A stretch of DNA of 64,000 nt, taken from contig NZ_QKYN01000007.1 of NCBI RefSeq assembly GCF_003258295.1, positions 62,001 to 126,000 of the forward strand, in the 5' to 3' direction. This document shows positions 9,330 to 17,747 of the stretch, piece after piece. Origin of the DNA: Streptacidiphilus pinicola (GTDB lineage Bacteria; Actinomycetota; Actinomycetes; Streptomycetales; Streptomycetaceae). The translations under genes were made by a program, and so were the position numbers. Every line of letters begins with the position of its first letter. The first letter of the stretch is position 1. A model generated the notes under the pieces. That model was not told where the DNA came from and made no database searches. It saw only the letters and a program-made list of their open reading frames with translations.

Positions 9330-10964
9330 ATGGCGAACGACATCGACCTACTCTTCGTGGGCGGTCCCGTCATCACGATGGACGCCGCGCGGACCCGGGC
9401 GACCGCCGTCGCCGTGAGCGGGCAGCGGGTCGTGGCCGTGGGGCACGACGACCTGCTGGAGTTGGCCGGGCCGGGGACGGAGATCGTCGACCTGCGGGGG
9501 AAGGCGCTGCTGCCCGGCTTCCAGGACGCGCACGTGCACGCGGTGTACGGCGGTGTGGAGATGGGCGAGTGCGACCTGTCGGGGGTCACCGACCTCGGTG
9601 AGTACCGCCGGCGCATCGCCGCCTACGCGGCCACGCATCCGGCGCAGCCGTGGATCACCGGTGCCGGGTGGGCCATGGAGGCCTTCGACGGCGGGCAGCC
9701 GCACCGCGCGCTGCTGGACGAGATCGTGCCGGACCGTCCGGTCTTCCTGCTGAACCGGGACCACCACGGCGCCTGGGCCAACTCCCGTGCGCTGGAGCTC
9801 GCGGGCATCACCGCGCAGACCCCTGACCCGGCGGACGGCCGGATCGAGCGGGAGCCGGACGGCACCCCGTCCGGCATGCTGCAGGAGGGTGCGACCAACC
9901 TGGTCGCCCGTCTGGTGCCGAAGGCGAGCGTCGAGGACCGGGTCAAGGGGTTGCTGCGCGCACAGGCGTACCTGCACTCACTCGGGATCACCGCCTGGCA
10001 GGACGCGATCCTCGGGGTCTTCAACGGGCAGCCGGACGTCTCCGACGCCTATCTCGCCGCCGCGTCGGACGGGCGGCTGACCGCGCGGGTGAACGGCGCG
10101 CTGTGGTGGGACCGGGAGCGCGGGGCCGAGCAGATCCCCGAACTGGTCGCGCGGCGCGACAAGCTGACGGCGGGCCGGTTCCGGGCCGGGTCGGTGAAGA
10201 TCATGCAGGACGGTATCGCGGAGAACTTCACGGCGGCGATGACCGTGCCGTACAAGGACGCCTGCGGCTGTGCCACCCCCAACAGCGGTCTCAGCTTCGT
10301 GGACCCGCGCGCGCTCGCGGGGCACGTGACGGAGCTGGACGCGCTCGGTTTCCAGGTGCACTTCCACGCGCTGGGCGACCGCGCGGTGCGCGAGGCGCTG
10401 GACGCGGTGGAGGCGGCGATCGCCGCCAACGGGCGGCGCGACAACCGGCACCACCTCGCGCACCTGCAGGTGGTGCACCCGGACGACGTGCCGCGCTTCG
10501 CGCGGCTCGGCGCGGTCGCCAACCTGCAGCCGCTGTGGGCGGCGCACGAGCCGCAGCTGGACGAGCTGTGCATCCCGTTCCTGGGCGGGGAGCTGGCGTC
10601 GTGGCAGTACCCGTTCGGGGACCTGCTGCGCTCGGGCGCGACGCTCGCGGCCGGGAGCGACTGGCCGGTGTCCACGCCCGACCCGTGGCTCGGCATCCAC
10701 GTGGCCGTCAACCGGGTCAACCACCGCGACGACCGCGAGGCCTTCCTGCCGGAGCAGCGGCTGGACCTCACCACGGCGCTCGCCGCCTACACGGCGGGCA
10801 GCGCGCACGTGAACCACCTCGACGACACCGGGGTGATCCGTCCGGGCGCGCTGGCCGACGTCGTCGTCCTGGACCGGGACCCCTACGCGGGCCCGCGCGA
10901 GGAGATCGGCGCGACCCGCGCCCTCCAGACCTTCGTGGGCGGCGAGCGGGTGTACGCCGGATAG
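9330..10964 (+). CDS. YtcJ-type metal-dependent amidohydrolase
   Basis: A 544-residue amidohydrolase-3 superfamily protein. It has an N-terminal beta-sandwich segment, the metal-binding HxH in FQDAHVHAVYGG, a central HHLAHLQVVHPDDV block and the C-terminal AGSDWPVSTPDPW motif with the conserved metal-site Asp. The ATG follows GGGGGAA, a good ribosome-binding site; an in-frame codon six residues earlier is less likely. It stands alone with 124 bp upstream. The substrate is unknown; relatives cleave C-N bonds of cyclic amides, ureas or N-substituted amines. A contiguous, full-length copy. Confidence 0.9.
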   Translation: MANDIDLLFVGGPVITMDAARTRATAVAVSGQRVVAVGHDDLLELAGPGTEIVDLRGKALLPGFQDAHVHAVYGGVEMGECDLSGVTDLGEYRRRIAAYAATHPAQPWITGAGWAMEAFDGGQPHRALLDEIVPDRPVFLLNRDHHGAWANSRALELAGITAQTPDPADGRIEREPDGTPSGMLQEGATNLVARLVPKASVEDRVKGLLRAQAYLHSLGITAWQDAILGVFNGQPDVSDAYLAAASDGRLTARVNGALWWDRERGAEQIPELVARRDKLTAGRFRAGSVKIMQDGIAENFTAAMTVPYKDACGCATPNSGLSFVDPRALAGHVTELDALGFQVHFHALGDRAVREALDAVEAAIAANGRRDNRHHLAHLQVVHPDDVPRFARLGAVANLQPLWAAHEPQLDELCIPFLGGELASWQYPFGDLLRSGATLAAGSDWPVSTPDPWLGIHVAVNRVNHRDDREAFLPEQRLDLTTALAAYTAGSAHVNHLDDTGVIRPGALADVVVLDRDPYAGPREEIGATRALQTFVGGERVYAG

Positions 10965-10974
10965 GGGCTGCCAC

Positions 10975-11616
10975 TCAGCGGCGACGGCGGGCCGAGACGT
11001 CCTCGTGGGCGAGCCGGCGCAGTGACAGCAGTACCGGCTCGTACAGGACGGTGTAGGCGACGACGGCCTCGATGGCCTCGTCGATGGCCGGGTGCTCGTC
11101 GATGACGTCGAGCTCGGCCTCGGCGATCGGGTGGAGGGCGTTCGCGTAGTCGCGCAGGGTTCCCTCGGTCGTGGCGTAGCCGAGGGAGTTCAGCGTCAGC
11201 AGGGCCTCGGTGAGCGCGTCGAGCGCGGGCGCCCCGTCGTGGATCCGCCAGCCCAGTTCGTCGCGGAGCAGCGCGAGCACCTCGGCGCGGCGCTCCTGCC
11301 AGGCGGCGGCCTCCGGCGTTCCCGCCGGGGGCGTGGTGACGCGCGGCGGCAGCAGGTACTGCGCGACGCCGAGCCGGCTGTGCCGGTCGAAGGCCGGGTC
11401 CTGCGCGGCGGCCAGCACGTCGCGCGCCTGCGCGACGGACATGCCGCCGACGGTGAGCAGCGCCCGGACCAGCCGGAGCCGGCGCAGATGGTCCTCGTCG
11501 TACTCGGACCTGCGCGCGCTGACGGCGGCCCCGGGCTGCAGCAGGCCTTCCCGCAGGTAGTACTTGACGCTGGCGACGGAGACGCCGCTGCGTTCGCTCA
11601 ACTCCGAGAGCTGCAC
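10975..11616 (-). CDS. MerR-family transcriptional regulator
   Basis: A MerR-type DNA-binding protein. The helix-turn-helix (VQLSELSERSGVSVASVKYYLREGLL) is at the extreme N-terminus, followed by a coiled-coil region and an effector part of unknown specificity. I prefer the GTG at 11616 because it sits 9 nt after GGAG and begins exactly at the conserved wHTH, as in most relatives. The ATG at 11664 would add 16 residues but overlaps the palindrome between this gene and the divergent DUF4188 gene and has no ribosome-binding site. Divergent arrangement suggests it controls that neighbour and itself. Confidence 0.88.
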   Translation of the reverse strand: MQLSELSERSGVSVASVKYYLREGLLQPGAAVSARRSEYDEDHLRRLRLVRALLTVGGMSVAQARDVLAAAQDPAFDRHSRLGVAQYLLPPRVTTPPAGTPEAAAWQERRAEVLALLRDELGWRIHDGAPALDALTEALLTLNSLGYATTEGTLRDYANALHPIAEAELDVIDEHPAIDEAIEAVVAYTVLYEPVLLSLRRLAHEDVSARRRR

Positions 11617-11662
11617 GGGGGTTGGACTCCGATCCGAATGGGCCGAGGCCTCGACAGGAGTC

Positions 11663-11683
11663 ATGGATAGTGCGACTATCCAT
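11663..11683. promoter_or_regulatory. Perfect palindrome, probable MerR operator
   Basis: Arms ATGGATAGT (11663-11671) and ACTATCCAT (11675-11683) are exact reverse complements separated by GCG. MerR regulators bind dyads of this kind between or over promoter elements. The site lies between the MerR gene and the DUF4188 gene and ends 2 nt before the DUF4188 start codon. Confidence 0.7.
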
Positions 11684-11685
11684 CC

Positions 11686-12321
11686 ATGCCTGACTTCGGC
11701 TCTGCCAGAGGTGCACGCTCTTCCGTCCAGCCCGAATGGGCCCGCCCGGGGCTGCACACAGCCCCGGCCCCCGCCGCACAGGAGGGGATCCTACGCGGCC
11801 GGCACCTGGCCGACAGCGAAGAACCCGTCGCCGTCTTCCTGATCGGCATGCGGGTCAACCGCTGGCGCGCGGTGCGGCAGTGGCTGCCGGTCTTCCGTGC
11901 GATGCCGCGGATGCTGAAGGAGCTCGCCGCCGACCCCGAGAGCGGGCTGCTCAGCTACCGCCTGCTGCTCGGGCCCGGCCCGCGCCAGGTCGCGGCCGTC
12001 CAGTACTGGCGCCGCGCCGGCGACGTCCGCGCCTTCGCCGCGGCCAATGACCGTGAGCACCGCCCCGCCGAGGCCGCGTTCTGGCGCCGTTACAAGGCGG
12101 GCCGGGGGGCGGTGGGCATCTGGCACGAACTGCTCTCCGTCCGCGCCGGGGCCTACGAGGCCGTCTACGCCGACATGCCGCCCATCGGCCTCGGCGCGGC
12201 CGTGGGCCTCACGCCCGCCGTGCACCGCCCGAGCGGCTACGGCTACGTCGCGGCCACCGAGGCCGAGGTGGCGGCAGGCCTGCACGCCGAGGTCAGCGTC
12301 CCAGCCGAGGGATCTCGATAG
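11686..12321 (+). CDS. DUF4188 family protein (putative monooxygenase-like)
   Basis: A 211-residue protein whose conserved part begins near residue 35 (ILRGRHLADSEEPVAVFLIGMRVNRW) and continues through QYWRRAGDVRAFA and FWRRY, matching DUF4188, sometimes labelled a dimeric alpha/beta-barrel monooxygenase-like family. The first 30 residues are Ala/Pro-rich and not conserved; the ATG used starts only 2 nt after the regulatory palindrome, so translation may be leaderless or begin downstream. Its 3' end overlaps the convergent CoA-binding gene by 29 bp. Its reaction is not known to me. Confidence 0.8.
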   Translation: MPDFGSARGARSSVQPEWARPGLHTAPAPAAQEGILRGRHLADSEEPVAVFLIGMRVNRWRAVRQWLPVFRAMPRMLKELAADPESGLLSYRLLLGPGPRQVAAVQYWRRAGDVRAFAAANDREHRPAEAAFWRRYKAGRGAVGIWHELLSVRAGAYEAVYADMPPIGLGAAVGLTPAVHRPSGYGYVAATEAEVAAGLHAEVSVPAEGSR

Positions 12322-12703
12322 CGGGGCACTTGTCCATGACCATCTCCAGCCCGGCCGTCAGCGTCCGGTCGTAGGCGGCCTCGTCGACCACGCCGAGCTG
12401 GAACCAGACCGCCTTCGCCCCGACCGCCGCGGCCTGGTCCGCGACCTCACCCGCCAGCGCGCTGTTCACGAAGACGTCCACGACGTCCACCGGGAACGGG
12501 ATCTCGGCCAGGCTCCGGTAGCCCGGCTCGCCGTGCACCGTCTCCGCCTTGGGATGCACCGGCACCACCCGCTTGCCGAAGCGTTGCAGCACCTGCGCGA
12601 CACCGTAGGCCGCCCGGTCCCGGTTGTTGGACAGGCCCACGACCGCCCACGTGTCCCCGCTCCCGGTGAGGATCCGTCGGACCGTCTCGCTGTCGTCGTA
12701 CAT
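12293..12703 (-). CDS. CoA-binding (YccU-type) Rossmann protein
   Basis: A 136-residue single-domain CoA_binding protein. The nucleotide loop WAVVGLSNNRDRAAYGVA, the HPKAETVHGEPGYRSLAEIP segment and the C-terminal MDKCPAIE are typical of the YccU family, which resembles the N-terminal half of succinyl-CoA synthetase alpha. It overlaps the convergent DUF4188 gene by 29 bp. It lies 76 bp downstream of the nucleotide-sugar dehydrogenase and could be co-transcribed. The physiological role of stand-alone members is unclear. Confidence 0.88.
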   Translation of the reverse strand: MYDDSETVRRILTGSGDTWAVVGLSNNRDRAAYGVAQVLQRFGKRVVPVHPKAETVHGEPGYRSLAEIPFPVDVVDVFVNSALAGEVADQAAAVGAKAVWFQLGVVDEAAYDRTLTAGLEMVMDKCPAIEIPRLGR

Positions 12704-12779
12704 GCTGGCTCCCGTCCTGTGCCGCAGGGTCGTGCAGGGTGGAACGCGGCGCGCGGCGGGCCCATTCCTCGCCGGCGCG

Positions 12780-14108
12780 CTACTCGCCCGGGCGGCCGAG
12801 GGCGCGGTAGGTCCAGCCGGCGGAGCGCCAGCGGTGGGGGTCGAGGGCGTTGCGGCCGTCGAGGATGCGGCGTTCGGCGACGACGGAGCCGAACTCCATC
12901 GGGTCGAGCTCGCGGAACTCCTGCCACTCCGTCAGGTGGAGCACGACGTGGGCGCCGGTCGCGGCCTCGTGCGCGCTCTGGGCGAAGGAGAGGCCGGGGA
13001 AGAGCTTGCGGGCGTTGTCGACGGCCTTGGGGTCGTAGACGGTGACCTGGCCGCCCTGGAGCTGGATCTGGGCCGCCACGTTGAGCGCGGGGGAGTCGCG
13101 GACGTCGTCGGAGTTGGGCTTGAAGGCCGCGCCGAGGACGGCGATGCGGCGGCCGAGGAAGCCGCCGCCGCACTGCTCGCGGGCCAGCTCGACCATCCGC
13201 GAGCGGCGGCGCATGTTGATCGAGTCGACCTCGCGCAGGAAGGTCAGCGCCTGGTCCGCGCCGAGCTCGCCGGCGCGCGCCATGAAGGCGCGGATGTCCT
13301 TGGGCAGGCAGCCGCCGCCGAAGCCGAGGCCGGCGCCGAGGAACTTGCCGCCGATCCGCTCGTCGTAGGCGAGGGCGGCAGAGAGCTGCACCACGTCCGC
13401 GCCGGAGGCCTCGCAGACCTCGGCCATCGCGTTGATGAAGGAGATCTTGGTGGCGAGGAAGGAGTTGGCCGCGGTCTTCACCAGCTCGGCGGTCGGGTAG
13501 TCGGTCACCAGGAACGGCACGCCCGCCGCGATCATCGGCGCGTACAGCTCGCGCAGCAAGCCCTCGGCGCGCCCTCCGCCGCGCACGCCGACGACGAGGC
13601 GGTCCGGGTGCAGGGTGTCCTGCACGGCGTAGCCCTCGCGCAGGAACTCCGGGTTCCAGGCCAGCTCGACGCTGCCCGCGATCGCCGCGGGGGTCCCGGC
13701 GGCGAGCCGCTCCGCGAGACGGGCGGCGCTGCCGACCGGGACCGTGGACTTGCCGACGACCAGCGCGTTCTCCCGCAGGTGCGGCGCGAGCAGGTCGAAC
13801 GCGGACTCGACGTAGCTCATGTCGCAGGCGAACTCGCCCTTGCGCTGCGGTGTGTTGGCGCACACGAAGTGCACGTCGCCGAAGGCGCCGGCCTCGGCCC
13901 AGTCGGTGGTGAAGCGCAGCCGCCCGGAGGCGACGTGCTTCTCCAGCAACGGGTCGAGGCCCGGCTCGTACATCGGGGTCCGGCCCTGGGAGAGCGTCTC
14001 GATCTTCCCGGGGTCGATGTCCAGCCCGAGCACCTCGTACCCCAGCTCGGCCATGCAGGCCGCGTGGGTCGCACCCAGGTATCCGGTTCCGATGACGGTG
14101 ATCCTCAT
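12780..14108 (-). CDS. UDP-glucose/GDP-mannose family 6-dehydrogenase
   Basis: A 442-residue NAD-dependent nucleotide-sugar dehydrogenase, most likely UDP-glucose 6-dehydrogenase making UDP-glucuronate. It opens with the Rossmann motif VIGTGYLGATHA. The catalytic cysteine region is GFGGGCLPKDIRAF, where Cys is the nucleophile, and the C-terminal domain has VLGAAFKPNSDDVRDSPAL. Length and motif order match the family. A relation to envelope polysaccharide is plausible given the GtrA and LCP genes in the window, but no dedicated glycosyltransferase is adjacent. UDP-glucose is preferred by family likeness; GDP-mannose cannot be excluded. Confidence 0.92.
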   Translation of the reverse strand: MRITVIGTGYLGATHAACMAELGYEVLGLDIDPGKIETLSQGRTPMYEPGLDPLLEKHVASGRLRFTTDWAEAGAFGDVHFVCANTPQRKGEFACDMSYVESAFDLLAPHLRENALVVGKSTVPVGSAARLAERLAAGTPAAIAGSVELAWNPEFLREGYAVQDTLHPDRLVVGVRGGGRAEGLLRELYAPMIAAGVPFLVTDYPTAELVKTAANSFLATKISFINAMAEVCEASGADVVQLSAALAYDERIGGKFLGAGLGFGGGCLPKDIRAFMARAGELGADQALTFLREVDSINMRRRSRMVELAREQCGGGFLGRRIAVLGAAFKPNSDDVRDSPALNVAAQIQLQGGQVTVYDPKAVDNARKLFPGLSFAQSAHEAATGAHVVLHLTEWQEFRELDPMEFGSVVAERRILDGRNALDPHRWRSAGWTYRALGRPGE

Positions 14109-14150
14109 GACGACGGAGCCTACCCGCTCCGCCTGGCCCCGCCCCGGCCG

Positions 14151-15518
14151 CTAGTGCGCGGCCATCTCGCGTTCGCGGGGGAGCTCCGGCGCCTCCACGT
14201 CGCCGCGGCGGCCCAGCTGGTTGAAGAACACGTTCAGGGCGACGGCCACCAGGCAGCCCGCGCTGATGCCGCTGTTCATCACCGTCTGCACCAGCGAGGG
14301 GAAGTGGGCGTAGAAGTTCGGCGCGGCGATCGGCAGGACGCCGAAGCCCAGCGCCACCGCGACGGTGAGCAGGTTGCCGCTCTCGTCGAGCCGCGCCGCG
14401 GTCAGGGTGCGGATGCCGCTGGCGGTGACCGTGCCGAACAGGGCCAGGCCCGCGCCGCCGAGGACCGGCTGCGGGACGACGCTGACGACCGCGCCCGCGA
14501 CCGGGAAGAGGCCGAGCAGGATCAGCACGACGCCGCTGGTCGCGACCACGTACCGGCTGCGGACCTTGGTCAGCGCGATCAGCCCGATGTTCTGGGCGAA
14601 GGCGGTGGCGGCGAAGCCGTTGAGGCAGGCGGCGAGGACGGTGGCCGCGCCGTCGGCGCGCAGGCCGCCCTCGATGGTGCGCTCGTCGGCGGGGCGGTCC
14701 ACGATCTCGCCCAGCGCCAGCAGGTCGGCGGTGCTCTCGGTCATCGAGACCAGCATCACGATCAGCATCGAGATGATCGCGCCGAGCTGGAAGGTCGGGG
14801 CGCCGAAGTGGAACGGCGAGGGCATGGAGAAGACCGGCACCTTGCCGAGCGCGCCGAAGTCGGTCTTGCCGAACGGGATCGCCACCAGGGTGCCGACCAC
14901 CAGGCCCAGCAGGATGCTGATGCTGCCGAGGAAGCCGCGCAGGAAGCGGTTGAGCACCAGCACGACGGCCAGCGTCACGCCGGCCAGGGTGATGTTGGCG
15001 ACGGAGCCGTAGTCCGCGGCGGCCGGGTTGCCGCCCTGGGACCAGCCGGCGGCGACGGGGAAGAGCGAGAGGCCGATCAGGGTGATGACCGTGCCGCTGA
15101 CGACCGGTGGGAAGAAGCGGTTGAACCGGGAGAACCAGGGCGCCGCGAGGAAGGCCGCGGCTCCGGCGATGAGCAGGGCACCATAGATCGCGGGCAGGGC
15201 CTGCCCGGGATGGGACTGTTTGACGATGGCCAGCATCGGGGCGACGCCGGCGAAGCTGATGCCGTTGACGAACGGCAGCCGGGAGCCGATTCGCCACAGG
15301 CCGAGCGTCTGGAGCAGGGTGGCCAGACCCGAGGTGAGCAGGGCGGCGCCGATCAGCAGGGTCAGCTCGCCGCTGCTGAGACCGACCGCGGTGCCGATGA
15401 TCAGCGGCGGGGCGACGACTCCGGCGTACATGGCGGCGATGTGCTGGAGGCCGTAGGCGAGCAGTTTGGGCGGGGGTAGCAGTTCGTCGACGGGGTGGGG
15501 CGCGGGAGAGGCGGGCAC
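14151..15518 (-). CDS. NCS2 nucleobase:cation symporter (xanthine/uracil permease)
   Basis: A 455-residue membrane transporter of the NCS2 family importing purine or pyrimidine bases with protons. Conserved pieces include LAYGLQHIAAMYAGVVAPPLI in helix 1, the SMTESTADLLALGEI block, in which a carboxylate contacts the substrate base, and NGFAATAFAQNIGLIALTKV. I start at the GTG at 15518, which has GGAGG 6 nt upstream, rather than at an ATG 38 codons earlier that gives non-conserved sequence. A promoter is visible about 90 bp upstream. The family's xanthine/urate members resemble it most. Confidence 0.92.
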   Translation of the reverse strand: MPASPAPHPVDELLPPPKLLAYGLQHIAAMYAGVVAPPLIIGTAVGLSSGELTLLIGAALLTSGLATLLQTLGLWRIGSRLPFVNGISFAGVAPMLAIVKQSHPGQALPAIYGALLIAGAAAFLAAPWFSRFNRFFPPVVSGTVITLIGLSLFPVAAGWSQGGNPAAADYGSVANITLAGVTLAVVLVLNRFLRGFLGSISILLGLVVGTLVAIPFGKTDFGALGKVPVFSMPSPFHFGAPTFQLGAIISMLIVMLVSMTESTADLLALGEIVDRPADERTIEGGLRADGAATVLAACLNGFAATAFAQNIGLIALTKVRSRYVVATSGVVLILLGLFPVAGAVVSVVPQPVLGGAGLALFGTVTASGIRTLTAARLDESGNLLTVAVALGFGVLPIAAPNFYAHFPSLVQTVMNSGISAGCLVAVALNVFFNQLGRRGDVEAPELPREREMAAH

Positions 15519-15603
15519 TCGGGACCTCCAGGGGGTGGAGCTGGGGCGAGCCGTTCTTCTCTCGAAATTCCGCGATGTGGTATCCGCATTCCGATTGAAG
15601 GAA

Positions 15604-15632
15604 AACGTAGGTCCACCCAAGAGCACCGTCAA
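15604..15632 (-). promoter_or_regulatory. Sigma70-type promoter for the NCS2 permease
   Basis: On the minus strand TTGACG (15627-15632) and TACGTT (15604-15609) are separated by exactly 17 bp inside a locally AT-richer 180-bp gap. This matches the main Streptomyces promoter class and would give a 5' leader of roughly 80 nt before the GTG. Confidence 0.6.
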
Positions 15633-15696
15633 CAGATTGTTGAGCTATTTGGAGGAATCTCCAGTCGGCTCAGCCGAAGAGAGGGGGCGTGCGTGG

Positions 15697-16614
15697 TCAG
15701 GACAGCGTCAGCACGGCGTTGCCGCGGACGCGGCGTTCGCGCAGGGCGGTGAGTGCCTCGGCGGTCTCGGTCCAGTCGCGGACCAGGCCGAGCTCCGGGT
15801 GCAGTCGGTCCTGGGCGACGAGACGGACCAGGGTGGCCAGGTCGGTGCCGTAGGACGTGGCGTCCTCCGCGTAGCTGAAGTGGCGGATCGTGGCGCCGAC
15901 GGGCCCGTACAGCAGGTCGAAGAAGCTGACGGTGGCCGGCTCCCGGCTGGCCTGGCCGAACCAGACCAGCTGCCCCTGCGGGGCGAGCCGGGCCAGCGCC
16001 GCGGCGAGGTTCGGGCCGCCGGTGGACTCCAGCACCACGTCGAACGGTCCGGCCGCGTCCTCGACCCGCCCGACGACGGTCGCGCCGAACTCCGCCAGCC
16101 GCGCGCCGCGTTCCGCGGAGCGGCTGACCACGGTGAGCTCCGCCCCGGCGGCGACCGCGAGCTCGGTGAAGTAGTGCCCGACCCCGCCGGACGCCCCGGT
16201 CAGCAGCACCCGCCGCCCGGCGACCGGGCCCGCCGCGCGCAGCAGCCGCAGCGCCGTCAGGCCGGCCAGCGGCAGCGCCGCCGCCTGCACCGTCGCCACC
16301 TCGTCCGGCAGCTCGGCCAGCGACGAGGTCGGCACCGCGACGTACTCGGCCCAGCCGGCCGCCGGCGGGTGGGCGACCACCCGCCGCCCGATGCCCGGCC
16401 CGCTGCCGTCCGCCGCCGGTTGGACGACCAGCCCGGCCACGTCCTTGCCCGGACGCCAGCCGGCCGGCGGGCTCTCCAGCAGGAAGGTCTCGCCGCGGTT
16501 GACCGAGTAGGCGTCGACCTTCACCAGCGCCTCGTCGGCCCGCAGCTCCGGCTGCGGCACCTCCTCGAGCTCGACCGGACGGTCCGTCCGACCCGTCGCC
16601 GTGAACGCCTTCAT
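15697..16614 (-). CDS. NADPH:quinone oxidoreductase-like MDR family protein
   Basis: A 305-residue medium-chain dehydrogenase/reductase. The N-terminal GroES-like part (DEALVKVDAYSVNRGETFLL) lacks the zinc-binding Cys/His of alcohol dehydrogenases, and the Rossmann motif GASGGVGHYFTELA binds NADPH; together they indicate the zinc-independent quinone/enone reductase branch. The ATG of MKAFTATG has GAGG upstream. It diverges from a LysR regulator by 124 bp, a classic target arrangement. The substrate is unknown. Confidence 0.9.
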   Translation of the reverse strand: MKAFTATGRTDRPVELEEVPQPELRADEALVKVDAYSVNRGETFLLESPPAGWRPGKDVAGLVVQPAADGSGPGIGRRVVAHPPAAGWAEYVAVPTSSLAELPDEVATVQAAALPLAGLTALRLLRAAGPVAGRRVLLTGASGGVGHYFTELAVAAGAELTVVSRSAERGARLAEFGATVVGRVEDAAGPFDVVLESTGGPNLAAALARLAPQGQLVWFGQASREPATVSFFDLLYGPVGATIRHFSYAEDATSYGTDLATLVRLVAQDRLHPELGLVRDWTETAEALTALRERRVRGNAVLTLS

Positions 16615-16738
16615 CGTCCTCAACTCCCTTGCTGGTGCTGACCTTCCGACGAGGAACAGCCAACCCGTCGCAGCTCGGGAGGGTCCAACAACCAAAACCG
16701 GGATGTGACAGCGGGCGGTTGTCGCCCAGGATGGCCGG

Positions 16739-17713
16739 GTGGATGATCTCGACCTCGCGCAGGTGCGCGCCTTCGTGGCCGTGGCCGAGCAGTTGCACTT
16801 CCGCCGGGCGGCGGAGGCGCTGTCGCTGACGCAGCAGGGGCTCTCCAAGCGCGTCGCCCGGCTGGAGGAGGGGCTTGGCGTCCGGCTCTTCGAGCGGGAC
16901 CGGAGCGGCGTCGAACTGACGAACGCCGGAGCGCGGTTCCTCGACCCGGCCCGCGCCGCGCTCGCCGCGGGGGCGGCCGCGGCCGCCGCCGTGCGCGAGC
17001 AGGCCCGTCCGCTGCGGCTGGACGTCTGGGGCCACCTCTTCGAGCCGCTGCGCACCGTGCGGGAGGCCCTCGCCGCGGCGGAGGGCGCGGGCGGCGTCGA
17101 GGTCGGCCCCGGCCGGGACCTGCCGGGCGTCGCGGCGGCGCTGCTGCGGGGCGAGATCGGCGCCGGATTCGGGCGGTTCCACCCCGGGCACACCACCGAC
17201 CGGCCCGACGGCGCGCCCGAACACGCCCTCGCCCACCGCCTCGTCCGGCTCGAACCCGTCGACGCCGTGCTGCGCGCCGACCACCCGCTGGCGCGTGCCG
17301 GACAGGTGCGGCCCGACCAACTGGCGTCGCTGCGTCTGGTGCTGCCCGCGGCGGCCGGACGGCTGGACTTCCTGGCCCGGTTCGCGGAGCAGTTCGGTGT
17401 CCCGCTGCTGGAGGGCGGCGCCAACCTCGGCCTCGACCACCTGTTGGACCGCGTCCGGACCACCGGGGACGGCTTCGTGCTGCTGCCCTCCGAGCTGCCG
17501 CTCGACCCGGGCCCGGAGCTGACGGTGCTGCCGGTGGTCGACCCGACGCCGCTCTACGCCTGGTCGCTGGTCTGGCACCGGGACCGGCCGGACCCTGGCG
17601 TCCCCGCGCTGCTGCGCGCCTTCGCCGAGACCGGCGGCCCGCGCCGCTGGCTCGAGTACCGTCCCGGCCGCGACTGGCTCCCGGAGGCGGACCGGGTCCA
17701 GACGGAGCGCTGA
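16739..17713 (+). CDS. LysR-family transcriptional regulator
   Basis: A 324-residue LTTR. The N-terminal wHTH reads QVRAFVAVAEQLHFRRAAEALSLTQQGLSKRVARLEE, followed by a periplasmic-binding-protein-like effector domain. The GTG start lies 6 nt after CAGGAT, suggesting a leaderless transcript. It diverges from the quinone oxidoreductase gene, its likely target. An inverted pair ACAACC (16688-16693) and GGTTGT (16717-16722) lies in the gap but is too loose to call as its site. Use of QQGLSKRV in the recognition helix rather than the common QPALSRQI places it in an atypical subgroup. Confidence 0.92.
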   Translation: MDDLDLAQVRAFVAVAEQLHFRRAAEALSLTQQGLSKRVARLEEGLGVRLFERDRSGVELTNAGARFLDPARAALAAGAAAAAAVREQARPLRLDVWGHLFEPLRTVREALAAAEGAGGVEVGPGRDLPGVAAALLRGEIGAGFGRFHPGHTTDRPDGAPEHALAHRLVRLEPVDAVLRADHPLARAGQVRPDQLASLRLVLPAAAGRLDFLARFAEQFGVPLLEGGANLGLDHLLDRVRTTGDGFVLLPSELPLDPGPELTVLPVVDPTPLYAWSLVWHRDRPDPGVPALLRAFAETGGPRRWLEYRPGRDWLPEADRVQTER

Positions 17714-17747
17714 GGCGGCCGGAACGCGGACGGTTCGGAACGCCGAC

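Noticed and set aside
16688-16722. ACAACC...GGTTGT inverted pair as a LysR operator
   Set aside because: Arms of 6 bp separated by 23 bp are too loose and too likely by chance to call, although the location is right.
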